From Streptomyces sp. WZ.A104 (lineage in GTDB: Bacteria > Actinomycetota > Actinomycetes > Streptomycetales > Streptomycetaceae), in the NCBI RefSeq assembly GCF_002382885.1, contig NZ_NWVL01000064.1:1-48047 (forward strand): a stretch of DNA of 48,047 bases, written 5' to 3'. Below the pieces are notes generated by a model. The model was given only the letters and a program-made list of their open reading frames with translations, ran no database searches and was not told where the DNA came from. A program made the translations under genes and the position numbers. The first letter of the stretch is position 1. Each line of letters opens with the position of its first letter. Of this stretch, positions 31,095-43,993 are shown piece after piece.

Positions 31095-31679
31095 ATGGAC
31101 GCACAGCACGACGACACTGGCAACGCGGCACGCCCCGTTCTGGAGGCCCCCGACATCGCCCGTGTACTGACCCGTATCGCCCACGAGATCGTCGAACGCG
31201 CCAAGGGCGCCGACGACGTGGTGCTGCTCGGCATCCCGACGCGAGGCGTCTTCCTCGCCCGCAGGCTCGCCGACAAGCTCGAAGAGATCACCGGCCGGAA
31301 GATGCCGGTCGGCTCCCTCGACATCACCATGTACCGAGACGACCTGCGGCTACGCCCGGCGCGCGCCCTGGCCCGCACCGAGATCCCCGGCGAGGGGATC
31401 GAGGGCAGCCTGGTCGTCCTGGTCGACGACGTGCTCTTCTCCGGCCGCACGATCCGCGCCGCGCTCGACGCGCTCGGCGACATCGGCCGCCCCCGCGCCG
31501 TACAGCTCGCGGTCCTCGTCGACCGCGGTCACCGGGAACTCCCGATCCGCGCGGACTACGTCGGCAAGAACCTCCCCACGTCGCTGCGGGAGACGGTCAA
31601 GGTCCAGCTCGCCGAGGAGGACGGCCGCGACGCCGTGCTGCTCGGTGTCCAGCAGGCCGCCCCGGCGGACGCGCAGTAG
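31095..31679 (+). CDS. pyrR: Bifunctional pyr operon regulator / uracil phosphoribosyltransferase
   Basis: Binds pyr mRNA when UMP is high and also has uracil phosphoribosyltransferase activity. It has 194 residues with a phosphoribosyltransferase fold: IARVLTRIAHEIVERAKGADDVVLLGIPTRGVFLARRLA, DITMYRDDLRLRP, and the PRPP loop VVLVDDVLFSGRTIRAALDAL. DRGHRELPIRADYVGKNLPTS is the PyrR-specific segment. The ATG has AAGGAGG ten bases upstream, directly behind the predicted PyrR-binding loop, so the protein probably represses its own translation. It is the first gene of the pyr operon, divergent from bldD. Confidence 0.97.
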   Translation: MDAQHDDTGNAARPVLEAPDIARVLTRIAHEIVERAKGADDVVLLGIPTRGVFLARRLADKLEEITGRKMPVGSLDITMYRDDLRLRPARALARTEIPGEGIEGSLVVLVDDVLFSGRTIRAALDALGDIGRPRAVQLAVLVDRGHRELPIRADYVGKNLPTSLRETVKVQLAEEDGRDAVLLGVQQAAPADAQ

Positions 31680-31691
31680 CCCGAGCCCTTT

Positions 31692-31725
31692 CCGTACGCC
31701 CCTGCGCCGCTGAAGGGCCGTACGG
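31692..31725 (+). other. Intra-operon hairpin between pyrR and pyrB
   Basis: CCGTACG (31692-31698) pairs with CGTACGG (31719-31725), with an inner C-rich/G-rich extension. It lies in the 103-bp gap between pyrR and pyrB with no T tract. It may be a processing or partial-termination site that sets the pyrR:pyrB ratio. Confidence 0.35.
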
Positions 31726-31782
31726 CGACTCCCGCGCGCCCGCACGCCTGAAACTCCCTCCAGCCACCCGGAGAACCCCCAG

Positions 31783-32769
31783 ATGAAGCGTCACCTCATC
31801 TCGGCCGCCGACCTCACCCGCGACGACGCCGTCCTGATCCTCGACACCGCCGAGGAGATGGCCCGGGTCGCGGACCGGCCGATCAAGAAGCTCCCCACCC
31901 TGCGCGGCCGAACCGTCGTCAACCTCTTCTTCGAGGACTCGACCCGGACCCGCATCTCCTTCGAGGCGGCCGCCAAGCGGCTGTCCGCCGACGTCATCAA
32001 CTTCTCCGCCAAGGGCTCCTCGGTCTCCAAGGGCGAGTCCCTCAAGGACACCGCCCTGACCCTGGAGGCGATGGGCGCCGACGCCGTCGTCATCCGGCAC
32101 GGCGCCTCCGGTGCTCCTTACCGGCTCGCCACCTCCGGCTGGATCGACGGGGCCGTCGTCAACGCGGGGGACGGCACCCACGAGCACCCCACCCAGGCCC
32201 TGCTGGACGCCTTCACGATGCGCCGTCGGCTCGTCGGAGCCGACGCCGGGCTCGGCCGGGACCTGGACGGCCGCCGCATCACGATCGTCGGCGACATCCT
32301 GCACAGCCGCGTCGCCCGCTCCAACGTCCACCTGCTGACCACGCTCGGCGCGCACGTCACCCTGGTGGCCCCGCCCACCCTCGTCCCCGTGGGCGTCGAG
32401 AAGTGGCCCTGTGACGTCAGCTACAGCCTCGACGACGTGCTGGCGAAGTCCGATGCGGTGATGATGCTGCGTGTGCAGCGCGAACGGATGAACGCCGCGT
32501 ACTTCCCGACCGAGCGCGAATACTCCCGCCGCTACGGCCTGGACGGCGAGCGGATGGCGAAGATGCCCGAACACGCCATCGTCATGCACCCCGGCCCGAT
32601 GGTCCGCGGCATGGAGATCACCGCCGAGGTCGCCGACTCCGACCGCTGCACCGTCGTCGAGCAGGTCGCCAACGGCGTCTCCATCCGCATGGCCGTGCTC
32701 TACCTGCTGCTCGGCGGCTCCGACACCGCGCTGTCCGCCGCCCCCGCCCGTACCGAGGAGAACAAGTAA
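31783..32769 (+). CDS. pyrB: Aspartate carbamoyltransferase catalytic subunit
   Basis: Joins carbamoyl phosphate and aspartate in the second step of UMP synthesis. It has 328 residues. The carbamoyl-phosphate motif is FFEDSTRTRISFEAAAKRL, the 80s-type loop SAKGSSVSKGESLKDT, the HPTQ motif GDGTHEHPTQALLDAF, and the aspartate-domain segments ITIVGDILHSRVARSN and DAVMMLRVQRERM. No pyrI regulatory subunit gene is present, so it is a class without that subunit. The ATG is preceded by GGAG nine bases upstream. pyrC starts two bases after the stop. Confidence 0.97.
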   Translation: MKRHLISAADLTRDDAVLILDTAEEMARVADRPIKKLPTLRGRTVVNLFFEDSTRTRISFEAAAKRLSADVINFSAKGSSVSKGESLKDTALTLEAMGADAVVIRHGASGAPYRLATSGWIDGAVVNAGDGTHEHPTQALLDAFTMRRRLVGADAGLGRDLDGRRITIVGDILHSRVARSNVHLLTTLGAHVTLVAPPTLVPVGVEKWPCDVSYSLDDVLAKSDAVMMLRVQRERMNAAYFPTEREYSRRYGLDGERMAKMPEHAIVMHPGPMVRGMEITAEVADSDRCTVVEQVANGVSIRMAVLYLLLGGSDTALSAAPARTEENK

Positions 32770-32771
32770 CC

Positions 32772-34058
32772 ATGAGCAAGATCATCATTCGCGGTGCGCG
32801 GATCCTCGGCGGCGAGCCGCAGGACGTACTCATCGACGGCGAGACCGTCACCGAGGTGGGCACCGGCCTCGACGCCGCCGGCGCCACCGTGATCGATGCC
32901 GAGGGGCAGATCCTGCTGCCTGGCCTGGTCGACCTGCACACCCATCTGCGCGAGCCCGGCCGCGAGGACTCCGAGACCGTCCTCACCGGCACCAGGGCCG
33001 CGGCCGTCGGCGGCTTCACCGCCGTCCACGCCATGGCCAACACCTTCCCCGTCGCCGACACCGCGGGCGTCGTCGAGCAGGTCTGGCGGCTCGGCAAGGA
33101 GTCCGGCTACTGCGACGTGCAGCCCGTGGGCGCCGTCACCGTCGGCCTGGAGGGCAAGAAGCTCGCCGAGCTCGGCGCCATGCACGACTCGGCCGCCGGA
33201 GTGAAGGTCTTCTCCGACGACGGCAAGTGCGTCGACGACGCGGTGATCATGCGCCGCGCCCTGGAGTACGTGAAGGCCTTCGACGGCGTCGTCGCCCAGC
33301 ACGCCCAGGAGCCCCGCCTCACCGAGGGCGCCCAGATGAACGAGGGCATCGTCTCGGCCGAGCTGGGTCTGGGCGGCTGGCCCGCCGTCGCGGAGGAGTC
33401 GATCATCGCCCGCGATGTCCTCCTCGCCGCCCACGTCGGCTCCCGCGTCCACATCTGCCATCTCTCCACCGCCGGGTCCGTGGAGATCGTGCGCTGGGCC
33501 AAGTCCAAGGGCTGGAACGTCACCGCCGAGGTCACCCCGCACCACCTCCTCCTCACCGACGAGCTGGTCCGCACCTACAACCCGGTCTACAAGGTGAACC
33601 CGCCGCTGCGCACCGAGGCCGACGTGATGGCCCTGCGTGAGGCGCTCGCCGACGGCACGATCGACTGCGTCGCCACCGACCACGCCCCGCACCCGCACGA
33701 GGACAAGGACTGCGAGTGGGCCGCGGCCGCCATGGGCATGGTGGGCCTGGAGACCGCGCTCTCCGTCGTCCAGCAGACGATGGTGGACACCGGTCTGCTC
33801 GACTGGGCGGGCGTCGCCGACCGCATGTCCTTCCGCCCCGCGGCCATCGGCCGACTCGTCGGACACGGCCGTCCCGTCTCGGCGGGTGAGCCCGCCAACC
33901 TCACCCTGGTCGATCCGGCATACCGTGGAGCCGTGGACCCCGCGGGCTTCGCGTCCCGCAGCCGCAACACCCCCTACGAGGGCCGTGAGCTGCCGGGCCG
34001 CGTCACCCATACCTTCCTGCGGGGCCGTGCCACGGTCGTCGACGGGAAGCTCGCGTGA
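32772..34058 (+). CDS. pyrC: Dihydroorotase, class I
   Basis: Cyclises carbamoyl-aspartate to dihydroorotate. The 428-residue metal-dependent amidohydrolase has the metal motif GLVDLHTHLREPGREDSETVLTGT, VKVFSDDGKCV, the His-containing SRVHICHLSTAGSVEIV, the ligand His in NVTAEVTPHHLLLTDE, and the terminal Asp in DCVATDHAPHPHEDK. In actinobacteria this enzyme is commonly found next to PyrB, with which it can associate in other species. It starts two bases after pyrB; its stop overlaps the next gene by 4 nt (GTGA), which implies coupled translation through the operon. Confidence 0.97.
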   Translation: MSKIIIRGARILGGEPQDVLIDGETVTEVGTGLDAAGATVIDAEGQILLPGLVDLHTHLREPGREDSETVLTGTRAAAVGGFTAVHAMANTFPVADTAGVVEQVWRLGKESGYCDVQPVGAVTVGLEGKKLAELGAMHDSAAGVKVFSDDGKCVDDAVIMRRALEYVKAFDGVVAQHAQEPRLTEGAQMNEGIVSAELGLGGWPAVAEESIIARDVLLAAHVGSRVHICHLSTAGSVEIVRWAKSKGWNVTAEVTPHHLLLTDELVRTYNPVYKVNPPLRTEADVMALREALADGTIDCVATDHAPHPHEDKDCEWAAAAMGMVGLETALSVVQQTMVDTGLLDWAGVADRMSFRPAAIGRLVGHGRPVSAGEPANLTLVDPAYRGAVDPAGFASRSRNTPYEGRELPGRVTHTFLRGRATVVDGKLA

Positions 34059-34636
34059 CAACTCTGACCCCCCTGTACCACCTGGCCGCCGAGCAGAAGT
34101 CGGCGGAAGTGACGGACTGGGCCGCCCGCATCGCCTGGGTGGTCGGCCTGTTCGTCTTCATCGCCCTCGTCTACTGGCTGATGCGCCAGGGCTGGAAGTG
34201 GCGCGCCAGCCTCCAGTCCGGCCTGCCCGAGCTCCCGGCCACGCCCGAGGGCTTCGCCGGCGACGAGGTGCTCCTGACGCTTCAGGGGCGCTACCACGCC
34301 TCCACCACCGCCGGGCAGTGGCTCGACCGGATCGTCGCGCACGGCCTCGGCACCCGCAGCCGTACCGAGCTCACGCTCACCGCCCGCGGCCTGGAGGTCG
34401 TACGCCCCGGGGCGGCCGACTTCTTCGTCCCGGCCGAGGCCCTGCGCGAGGCTCGCCTCGACAAGGCGCTCGCGGGCAAGGTCCTCCCCGAGGGCGGCCT
34501 GCTGATCATCACCTGGGCGCACGGCGGGACGCTGATCGACTCCGGCTTCCGCTCCGACCACGCCGCTGAGCACCAGGCCTGGGTCGACGCCGTCAACCAC
34601 CTCACCAGCACCACTACGGAAGGCACCGCACGATGA
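34055..34636 (+). CDS. Membrane-anchored PH-like domain protein in the pyr operon
   Basis: A 193-residue protein of unknown function. One membrane helix lies at about residues 25-45 (IAWVVGLFVFIALVYWLM), followed by a cytoplasmic domain with a beta-rich, PH-like pattern (GDEVLLTLQGRYHASTTAGQWLDRIVAHGLGTRSRTELTLTARGLEVVRPGAADFFVPAEALREARL; GGLLIITWAHGGTLIDSGFRSD) and a short C-terminal helix. No enzyme motif is visible. It overlaps pyrC and carA by 4 nt each, so its expression is locked to the pyrimidine genes. A role in anchoring or tuning carbamoyl-phosphate or pyrimidine enzymes is only a guess. Confidence 0.87.
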   Translation: MTTLTPLYHLAAEQKSAEVTDWAARIAWVVGLFVFIALVYWLMRQGWKWRASLQSGLPELPATPEGFAGDEVLLTLQGRYHASTTAGQWLDRIVAHGLGTRSRTELTLTARGLEVVRPGAADFFVPAEALREARLDKALAGKVLPEGGLLIITWAHGGTLIDSGFRSDHAAEHQAWVDAVNHLTSTTTEGTAR

Positions 34637-35764
34637 CGATCTCCACCCGGGGGGCCCAGACCCCCGCCGTACTCGTCCTGGAGGACGGCCGCGCCTTCCG
34701 CGGCCGCGCCTACGGGGCCGTGGGGGAGACCTTCGGCGAGGCGGTGTTCTCCACCGGCATGTCCGGCTACCAGGAAACCCTCACCGACCCCTCGTACCAC
34801 CGCCAGGTCGTCGTCATGACGGCCCCGCACGTCGGCAACACCGGCGTCAACGACGAGGACCCCGAGTCGGGCCGCATCTGGGTCTCCGGCTACGTCGTCC
34901 GCGACCCCGCCCGCAAGCCCTCCAACTGGCGCTCGCAGCGCTCGCTGGACGAGGAGCTGGTCGCGCAGGGCGTCGTCGGTATCAGCGGCGTCGACACCCG
35001 CGCCCTCACCCGCCATCTGCGCGAGCGCGGCGCGATGCGCGTCGGGATCTTCTCCGGCAACGCGATCGCCGACGAGGGCACGCTCCTCGCCAAGGTCCGC
35101 CAGGCCCCCGAGATGGCCGGTGCCGACCTCTCCGCCGAGGTCGCCACCAAGGAGGCCTACGTCGTCCCCGCGATCGGCACGAAGAAGTTCACCGTCGCCG
35201 CGATCGACCTCGGCATCAAGGGCATGACCCCGCACCGGATGGCCGAGCGCGGCATCGAGGTCCACGTGCTGCCCGCCACCGCCACCCTGGAGGAGGTGTA
35301 CGCGGTCCAGCCCGACGGCGTCTTCTTCTCCAACGGCCCCGGCGACCCGTCCACCGCCGACCACCCGGTCGCCCTCATGCAGGGCGTCCTTGAGCGGTCC
35401 ACCCCGCTCTTCGGCATCTGCTTCGGCAACCAGATCCTCGGCCGCGCGCTCGGCTTCGGCACCTACAAGCTGAAGTACGGCCACCGCGGCATCAACCAGC
35501 CGGTGCAGGACCGCACCACCGGCAAGGTCGAGGTCACCGCGCACAACCACGGCTTCGCCGTCGACGCGCCGCTCGACCAGGACTCCGAGACCCCCTATGG
35601 GCGGGCCAAGGTCTCCCACGTCTGCCTGAACGACCAGGTGGTCGAGGGCCTCCAGCTCCTGGACCGGCCCGCCTTCAGCGTCCAGTACCACCCCGAGGCG
35701 GCCGCGGGCCCGCACGACGCCGCGTACCTCTTCGACCGTTTCGTATCCCTGATGGAGGGCCAGC

Positions 35765-35772
<8 letters not shown>
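34633..35772 (+). CDS. carA: Carbamoyl-phosphate synthase small subunit
   Basis: Hydrolyses glutamine and passes ammonia to CarB. It has 379 residues: an N-terminal domain (LVLEDGRAFRGRAYGAVGETFGEAVFSTGMSGYQETLTDPSYHRQVV; GISGVDTRALTRHLRERG) and a class I glutamine amidotransferase domain with SNGPGDPSTADHPV, the catalytic Cys in FGICFGNQILGRALG, and the His/Glu in SVQYHPEAAAGPHDA. The ATG overlaps the preceding gene's stop by 4 nt. The carB start lies inside the last codons, giving an 8-nt overlap. Confidence 0.98.
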
Positions 35773-39073
<3,301 letters not shown>

Positions 39074-39081
39074 CCGCCCGG

Positions 39082-39117
39082 AGAGGGGGACACCGGAAAC
39101 GGTGTCCCCCTCTTTGC
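39082..39117 (+). terminator. Terminator between carB and pyrD
   Basis: A perfect 13-bp stem (AGAGGGGGACACC/GGTGTCCCCCTCT) with a 6-nt loop GGAAAC and a short T run. It is a good intrinsic terminator inside the pyrimidine cluster, so pyrD-pyrF may rely on partial read-through or on another promoter. Confidence 0.85.
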
Positions 39118-39157
39118 GAGCCCCGTCGAGCACACCGAGCACCAAGGACACCTCCTC

Positions 39158-40266
<1,109 letters not shown>

Positions 40267-40270
<4 letters not shown>

Positions 40271-41106
40271 CCCCCGAACCCTTCGGCGCCCGCCTGCGCC
40301 ACGCCATGGACACCCGCGGCCCGCTCTGCGTCGGCATCGACCCGCACGCCTCGCTGCTCACCTCCTGGGGCCTCAACGACGACATCGCGGGCCTGGAGCG
40401 CTTCACCCGCACCGTGGTCGAGGCGCTGGCCGACCGGGTCGCCGTCCTCAAGCCGCAGTCCGCCTTCTTCGAGCGCTTCGGCTCGCGCGGCGTCGCCGTC
40501 CTGGAGAAAGCCGTCGAAGAGGCACGGGCCGCCGGGGCGCTCGTCCTGATGGACGCCAAGCGCGGCGACATCGGCTCCACCATGGCCGCCTACGCGGCGA
40601 CCTACCTGGACAAGGACTCCCCGCTCTTCTCCGACGCGGTCACCGTCTCCCCGTACCTCGGCTTCGGCTCGCTGCGACCGGCGCTCGACGCGGCCGCCGT
40701 CTCCGGCGCGGGTGTCTTCGTCCTCGCCCTCACCTCCAACCCGGAGGGCGCCGAGGTCCAGCGCGCCACGGCCGCCGACGGCCGCTCGCTCGCCCAGCTG
40801 ATGCTCGACCACATGGCCGCCGAGAACACTGGGGCGGCCCCGCTCGGCTCGGTCGGCGCGGTGGTAGGCGCGACGCTCGGCGACGCGGGGGTGAACCTGG
40901 CGATCAACGGGCCGCTCCTCGCGCCCGGCATCGGCGCCCAGGGGGCGACCCCGGCGGACCTGCCGACGGTGTTCGGCGACGCCGTCGGCAACGTGGTTCC
41001 CAGCGTGAGCCGGGGCGTGCTGCGCCACGGTCCGGACGCGTCCGGGCTGCGCGAAGCGGCCGAACGGTTCGCGGACGAAGTCCGTCGTGCCGTATCCGGC
41101 AGTTGA
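40267..41106 (+). CDS. pyrF: Orotidine 5'-phosphate decarboxylase, type 2
   Basis: Decarboxylates OMP to UMP, the last step of the pathway. It has 279 residues. The catalytic Asp-Lys-Asp array reads LMDAKRGDIGSTM, which places it in the longer type 2 subfamily common in actinobacteria and myxobacteria. LCVGIDPHASLL and AVLKPQSAFFERFGSRG bind orotate and ribose phosphate, and APGIGAQGATPADL forms the phosphate site. The GTG start overlaps the pyrD stop. pyrE, the preceding step, is not in the window. A terminator follows 72 nt after the stop. Confidence 0.97.
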
Positions 41107-41178
41107 CCCTGACACGTTTACAGCGTGTTGACGAATCACTGACGAGTTACTGACCGGAAACCTGGTCGATATGTCTGG

Positions 41179-41213
41179 AAAGTCCTGGTCGGGCACAGCT
41201 GACCAGGACTTTT
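41179..41213 (+). terminator. Terminator after pyrF
   Basis: A perfect 12-bp stem (AAAGTCCTGGTC/GACCAGGACTTT) with a 10-nt loop and a TTTT run. It separates the pyrimidine genes from sihF. Confidence 0.92.
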
Positions 41214-41225
41214 CGTCTGTTCTCG

Positions 41226-41254
41226 CTGACTACGGCGGCCCAGGCCGCTAGTCT
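41226..41254 (+). promoter_or_regulatory. Candidate promoter for sihF
   Basis: CTGACT (41226-41231), a 17-nt spacer and TAGTCT (41249-41254) fit a housekeeping (HrdB-type) promoter, placed just after the pyrF terminator and about 105 nt before the start codon. Confidence 0.6.
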
Positions 41255-41361
41255 CCGTCGAGAGCGGCCGAGCACAGTGTGTTCGTCGCTCACCTGGTGG
41301 GTGGCGTCCAGCTTCCCCGCCGGTCCGTATCCGACAGATCGACATCCGAGGTGACGTAGGC

Positions 41362-41685
41362 GTGGCTCTTCCGCCCCTTACCCCTGAACAGCGCGCAGCC
41401 GCGCTCGAAAAGGCCGCCGCGGCTCGCCGGGAGCGGGCCGAGGTCAAAAATCGACTCAAGCACTCCGGCGCCTCCCTCCACGAGGTCATCAAGCAGGGCC
41501 AGGAGAACGACGTCATCGGGAAGATGAAGGTCTCCGCACTGCTGGAATCCCTGCCGGGCGTCGGCAAGGTCCGCGCCAAGCAGATCATGGAGCGTCTCGG
41601 CATCTCCGAGAGCCGCCGGGTCAGGGGTCTTGGCTCCAACCAGATCGCATCCCTGGAGCGTGAGTTCGGCGGCACCGCCGCCTGA
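41362..41685 (+). CDS. sihF: Streptomyces integration host factor sIHF (MihF family)
   Basis: A nucleoid-associated DNA-bending protein of the actinobacterial IHF family, unrelated to E. coli IHF. It has 107 residues, exactly the known Streptomyces length. A long N-terminal helix (LTPEQRAAALEKAAAARRERAEVKNRLKHSGASLHEVIKQ) leads to a helix-two-turns-helix DNA-binding domain (KVSALLESLPGVGKVRAKQIMERLGISESRRVRGLGSNQIASLEREF). The GTG start has GAGGTGA upstream. The family shapes chromosome topology and affects sporulation and antibiotic production. It lies upstream of gmk, separated by a short perfect inverted repeat. Confidence 0.97.
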   Translation: MALPPLTPEQRAAALEKAAAARRERAEVKNRLKHSGASLHEVIKQGQENDVIGKMKVSALLESLPGVGKVRAKQIMERLGISESRRVRGLGSNQIASLEREFGGTAA

Positions 41686-41686
41686 C

Positions 41687-41717
41687 GTTCTCAGGCACCC
41701 CTGAGAACCTGGATAAT
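41687..41717 (+). promoter_or_regulatory. Inverted repeat plus -10 element upstream of leaderless gmk
   Basis: GTTCTCAGG-CACC-CCTGAGAAC (41687-41708) is a perfect 9-bp inverted repeat one base after the sihF stop. GATAAT at 41712-41717 follows, six bases before the gmk ATG, with no Shine-Dalgarno sequence between. The repeat covers the -35 position, so it may be either a terminator of sihF or an operator for gmk. Confidence 0.65.
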
Positions 41718-41723
41718 CGCCTC

Positions 41724-42317
41724 ATGGCTGCAACATCCCGGGGGACGTCCCCCGTACCCCCGGACGTACGTCCGCGGCTGACCGTGCTCTCCGGCCCCTC
41801 GGGGGTCGGCAAGAGCACGGTCGTCGCTCATATGCGCACAGTGCACCCCGAGGTCTGGCTCTCCGTGTCGGCGACGACACGCAAGCCGCGTCCCGGGGAG
41901 CGCAACGGCGTGCACTACTTCTTCGTGGACGACGAGGAGTTCGACAAGCTCGTCGCCAACGGCGAGCTGCTGGAGTGGGCCGAGTTCGCGGGCAACCGCT
42001 ACGGCACGCCGCGCCGCGCCGTGCTGGACCGCCTGGAGGCCGGGGAACCGGTCCTGCTGGAGATCGACCTCCAGGGAGCCCGGCTGGTCCGCGAGTCGAT
42101 GGCCGACGCGCGCCTGGTCTTCCTGGCGCCGCCGAGCTGGGAGGAGCTGGTGCGCCGGCTCACCGGCCGGGGCACCGAGGCGCCCGAGGTCATCGAGCGC
42201 AGGCTCGCCGCCGCGAAGGTCGAGCTGGCCGCCGAGGCCGAGTTCGATACGACGCTGGTCAACACCTCCGTCGAGGACGTGGCCCGCGAGCTGCTAGCCT
42301 TGATGCTTCAGGCTTAG
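41724..42317 (+). CDS. gmk: Guanylate kinase
   Basis: Phosphorylates GMP to GDP. It has 197 residues: after a short extension (AATSRGTSPVPPDVRPR) comes Walker A SGPSGVGKSTV, then VSATTRKPRPGERNGVHYFFVDDEEFDKL and LEWAEFAGNRYGTPRRAVLDRLEAGEPVLLEIDLQGARLV, with the GMP-binding and lid regions. The ATG lies six bases after a GATAAT -10 element and has no Shine-Dalgarno sequence, suggesting a leaderless message. rpoZ is 44 bp downstream, as in many bacteria. (p)ppGpp inhibits this enzyme in several species, a possible link to relA in the same window. Confidence 0.97.
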   Translation: MAATSRGTSPVPPDVRPRLTVLSGPSGVGKSTVVAHMRTVHPEVWLSVSATTRKPRPGERNGVHYFFVDDEEFDKLVANGELLEWAEFAGNRYGTPRRAVLDRLEAGEPVLLEIDLQGARLVRESMADARLVFLAPPSWEELVRRLTGRGTEAPEVIERRLAAAKVELAAEAEFDTTLVNTSVEDVARELLALMLQA

Positions 42318-42361
42318 ATCTACTGTGATCTTTGATCTTTACCCCCTTCGGAAGGCAGAGA

Positions 42362-42634
42362 GTGTCCTCTTCCATCACCACGCCCGAGGGCATCATCAAC
42401 CCGCCGATTGATGAGCTCCTTGAGGCCACCGACTCGAAGTACAGCCTGGTGATCTACGCGGCCAAGCGCGCCCGCCAGATCAACGCGTACTACTCGCAGC
42501 TCGGCGAGGGTCTCCTTGAGTACGTCGGTCCGCTCGTCGACACCCACGTGCACGAGAAGCCGCTGTCGATCGCGCTCCGCGAGATCAACGCGGGTCTGCT
42601 GACCTCCGAGGCCATCGAGGGCCCCGCGCAGTAG
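42362..42634 (+). CDS. rpoZ: RNA polymerase omega subunit
   Basis: The small subunit that helps fold and stabilise the beta' subunit of RNA polymerase. From GTG 42362 the product is 90 residues, the normal Streptomyces length (SSSITTPEGIINPPIDELLEATDSKYSLVIYAAKRARQINAYYSQ). GAAGG sits seven bases upstream; the in-frame extension from 42332 would add ten atypical residues. The AAKRARQIN segment is the conserved omega core. It follows gmk by 44 bp. Confidence 0.97.
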   Translation: MSSSITTPEGIINPPIDELLEATDSKYSLVIYAAKRARQINAYYSQLGEGLLEYVGPLVDTHVHEKPLSIALREINAGLLTSEAIEGPAQ

Positions 42635-42651
42635 GCAGAACAGCACCTCGT

Positions 42652-42686
42652 CCTCAGGCCCGGCGGCCCGTACGCCGGGCCTGAGG
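42652..42686 (+). terminator. Terminator after rpoZ
   Basis: A perfect 14-bp stem CCTCAGGCCCGGCG/CGCCGGGCCTGAGG with a 7-nt loop, 17 nt past the rpoZ stop. It has no T tract. Confidence 0.82.
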
Positions 42687-42777
42687 TGTGTCCGGGGCCG
42701 GGTGAACGCGTTCCGCACGGTGAGGCAGCATGGGACCGCACACATAGCCGTTACGTTGCCGAGTGCGGGGAGACGCA

Positions 42778-43989
42778 GTGGACAAGCCGAAGGTGGTCCT
42801 GGGGGTCAGCGGGGGCATCGCCGCCTACAAGGCGTGCGAGCTGCTGCGCCGGCTGACCGAGTCCGGCCATGACGTACGGGTCGTCCCGACCGCCTCCTCG
42901 CTGCACTTCGTGGGCGCCGCGACCTGGTCGGCGCTCTCCGGGCACTCCGTCTCCGACCAGGTCTGGGACGACGTGCACGAAGTCCCGCACGTACGGATCG
43001 GGCAGGAGGCCGACCTCGTGGTGGTCGCCCCGGCGACCGCCGACATGCTGGCCAGGGCGGCCCACGGGCTCGCCGACGATCTGCTCACCAACACCCTGCT
43101 GACCGCCCGCTGTCCGGTGGTCTTCGCGCCCGCCATGCACACCGAGATGTGGGAGCACCCGGCCACCCGGGAGAACGTCGCGACGCTGCGCCGCCGGGGC
43201 GCCGTCGTCATCGAGCCCGCAGTCGGGCGGCTCACCGGCGTCGACACCGGCAAGGGCCGGCTGCCCGACCCGGGCGAGATCTTCGAGGTCTGCCGCCGGG
43301 TGCTGGCGCGCGGGGTCACCGAGCCCGACCTCGCGGGCCGCCATGTGGTGATCAGTGCGGGCGGCACGCGCGAGCCGCTGGACCCGGTGCGCTTCCTCGG
43401 CAACCGCTCCTCCGGCAAGCAGGGGTACGCGCTGGCGCGCACGGCGGTCGCCCGCGGCGCCCGGGTCACCCTGATCGAGGCCAACACCGGGCTGCCCGAC
43501 CCGGCCGGGGCCGACGTCCTGCGGGTCGGCACCGCCGTACAGCTGCGGGAGGCCGTGCTGAAGGCGGCCGCCGACGCGGACGCCGTGGTGATGGCGGCCG
43601 CGGTGGCCGACTTCCGGCCCGCCGACTACGCCCCGGGCAAGATCAAGAAGAAGGACGGCGAGGAGGCCCCCGCCGTCCCGCTGGTCCGTAACCCCGACAT
43701 CCTCGCCGAGGTCGCCGCCGAGCGGGCTCGGCCGGACCAGATCGTCGTGGGCTTCGCCGCCGAGACCGATGATGTGCTGGCCAACGGCCGTGAGAAGCTC
43801 CGCCGCAAGGGCTGCGACCTGCTCGTGGTCAACGAGGTGGGGGAGCGCAAGACCTTCGGCTCCGAGGAGAACGAAGCGGTCGTCCTCGCGGCCGACGGCC
43901 AGGAGACACCGGTTCCGTACGGTCCCAAGGAAGCGCTCGCCGACACGGTCTGGGACCTGGTTTCGGGAAGGTTCCAGCCGATTTCGTAA
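42778..43989 (+). CDS. coaBC: Bifunctional phosphopantothenoylcysteine decarboxylase / phosphopantothenate--cysteine ligase
   Basis: Two consecutive steps of coenzyme A synthesis in one protein of about 403 residues. The N-terminal CoaC flavodoxin-like domain has GVSGGIAAYKACELLRRLTESGHDV, HVRIGQEADLVVVAPATADMLA, DDLLTNTLLTARCPVVFAPAMHTEMWEHP and its substrate-clamp region. The C-terminal CoaB domain has ISAGGTREPLDPVRFLGNRSSGKQGYALA, AAVADFRPADYAPGKIKKKDG and DLLVVNEVGERKTFGSEENEAVVL. GTG 42778 is chosen because GGGGAG lies five bases upstream; an in-frame GTG at 42763 has none. Confidence 0.95.
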   Translation: MDKPKVVLGVSGGIAAYKACELLRRLTESGHDVRVVPTASSLHFVGAATWSALSGHSVSDQVWDDVHEVPHVRIGQEADLVVVAPATADMLARAAHGLADDLLTNTLLTARCPVVFAPAMHTEMWEHPATRENVATLRRRGAVVIEPAVGRLTGVDTGKGRLPDPGEIFEVCRRVLARGVTEPDLAGRHVVISAGGTREPLDPVRFLGNRSSGKQGYALARTAVARGARVTLIEANTGLPDPAGADVLRVGTAVQLREAVLKAAADADAVVMAAAVADFRPADYAPGKIKKKDGEEAPAVPLVRNPDILAEVAAERARPDQIVVGFAAETDDVLANGREKLRRKGCDLLVVNEVGERKTFGSEENEAVVLAADGQETPVPYGPKEALADTVWDLVSGRFQPIS

Positions 43990-43993
43990 TCAA

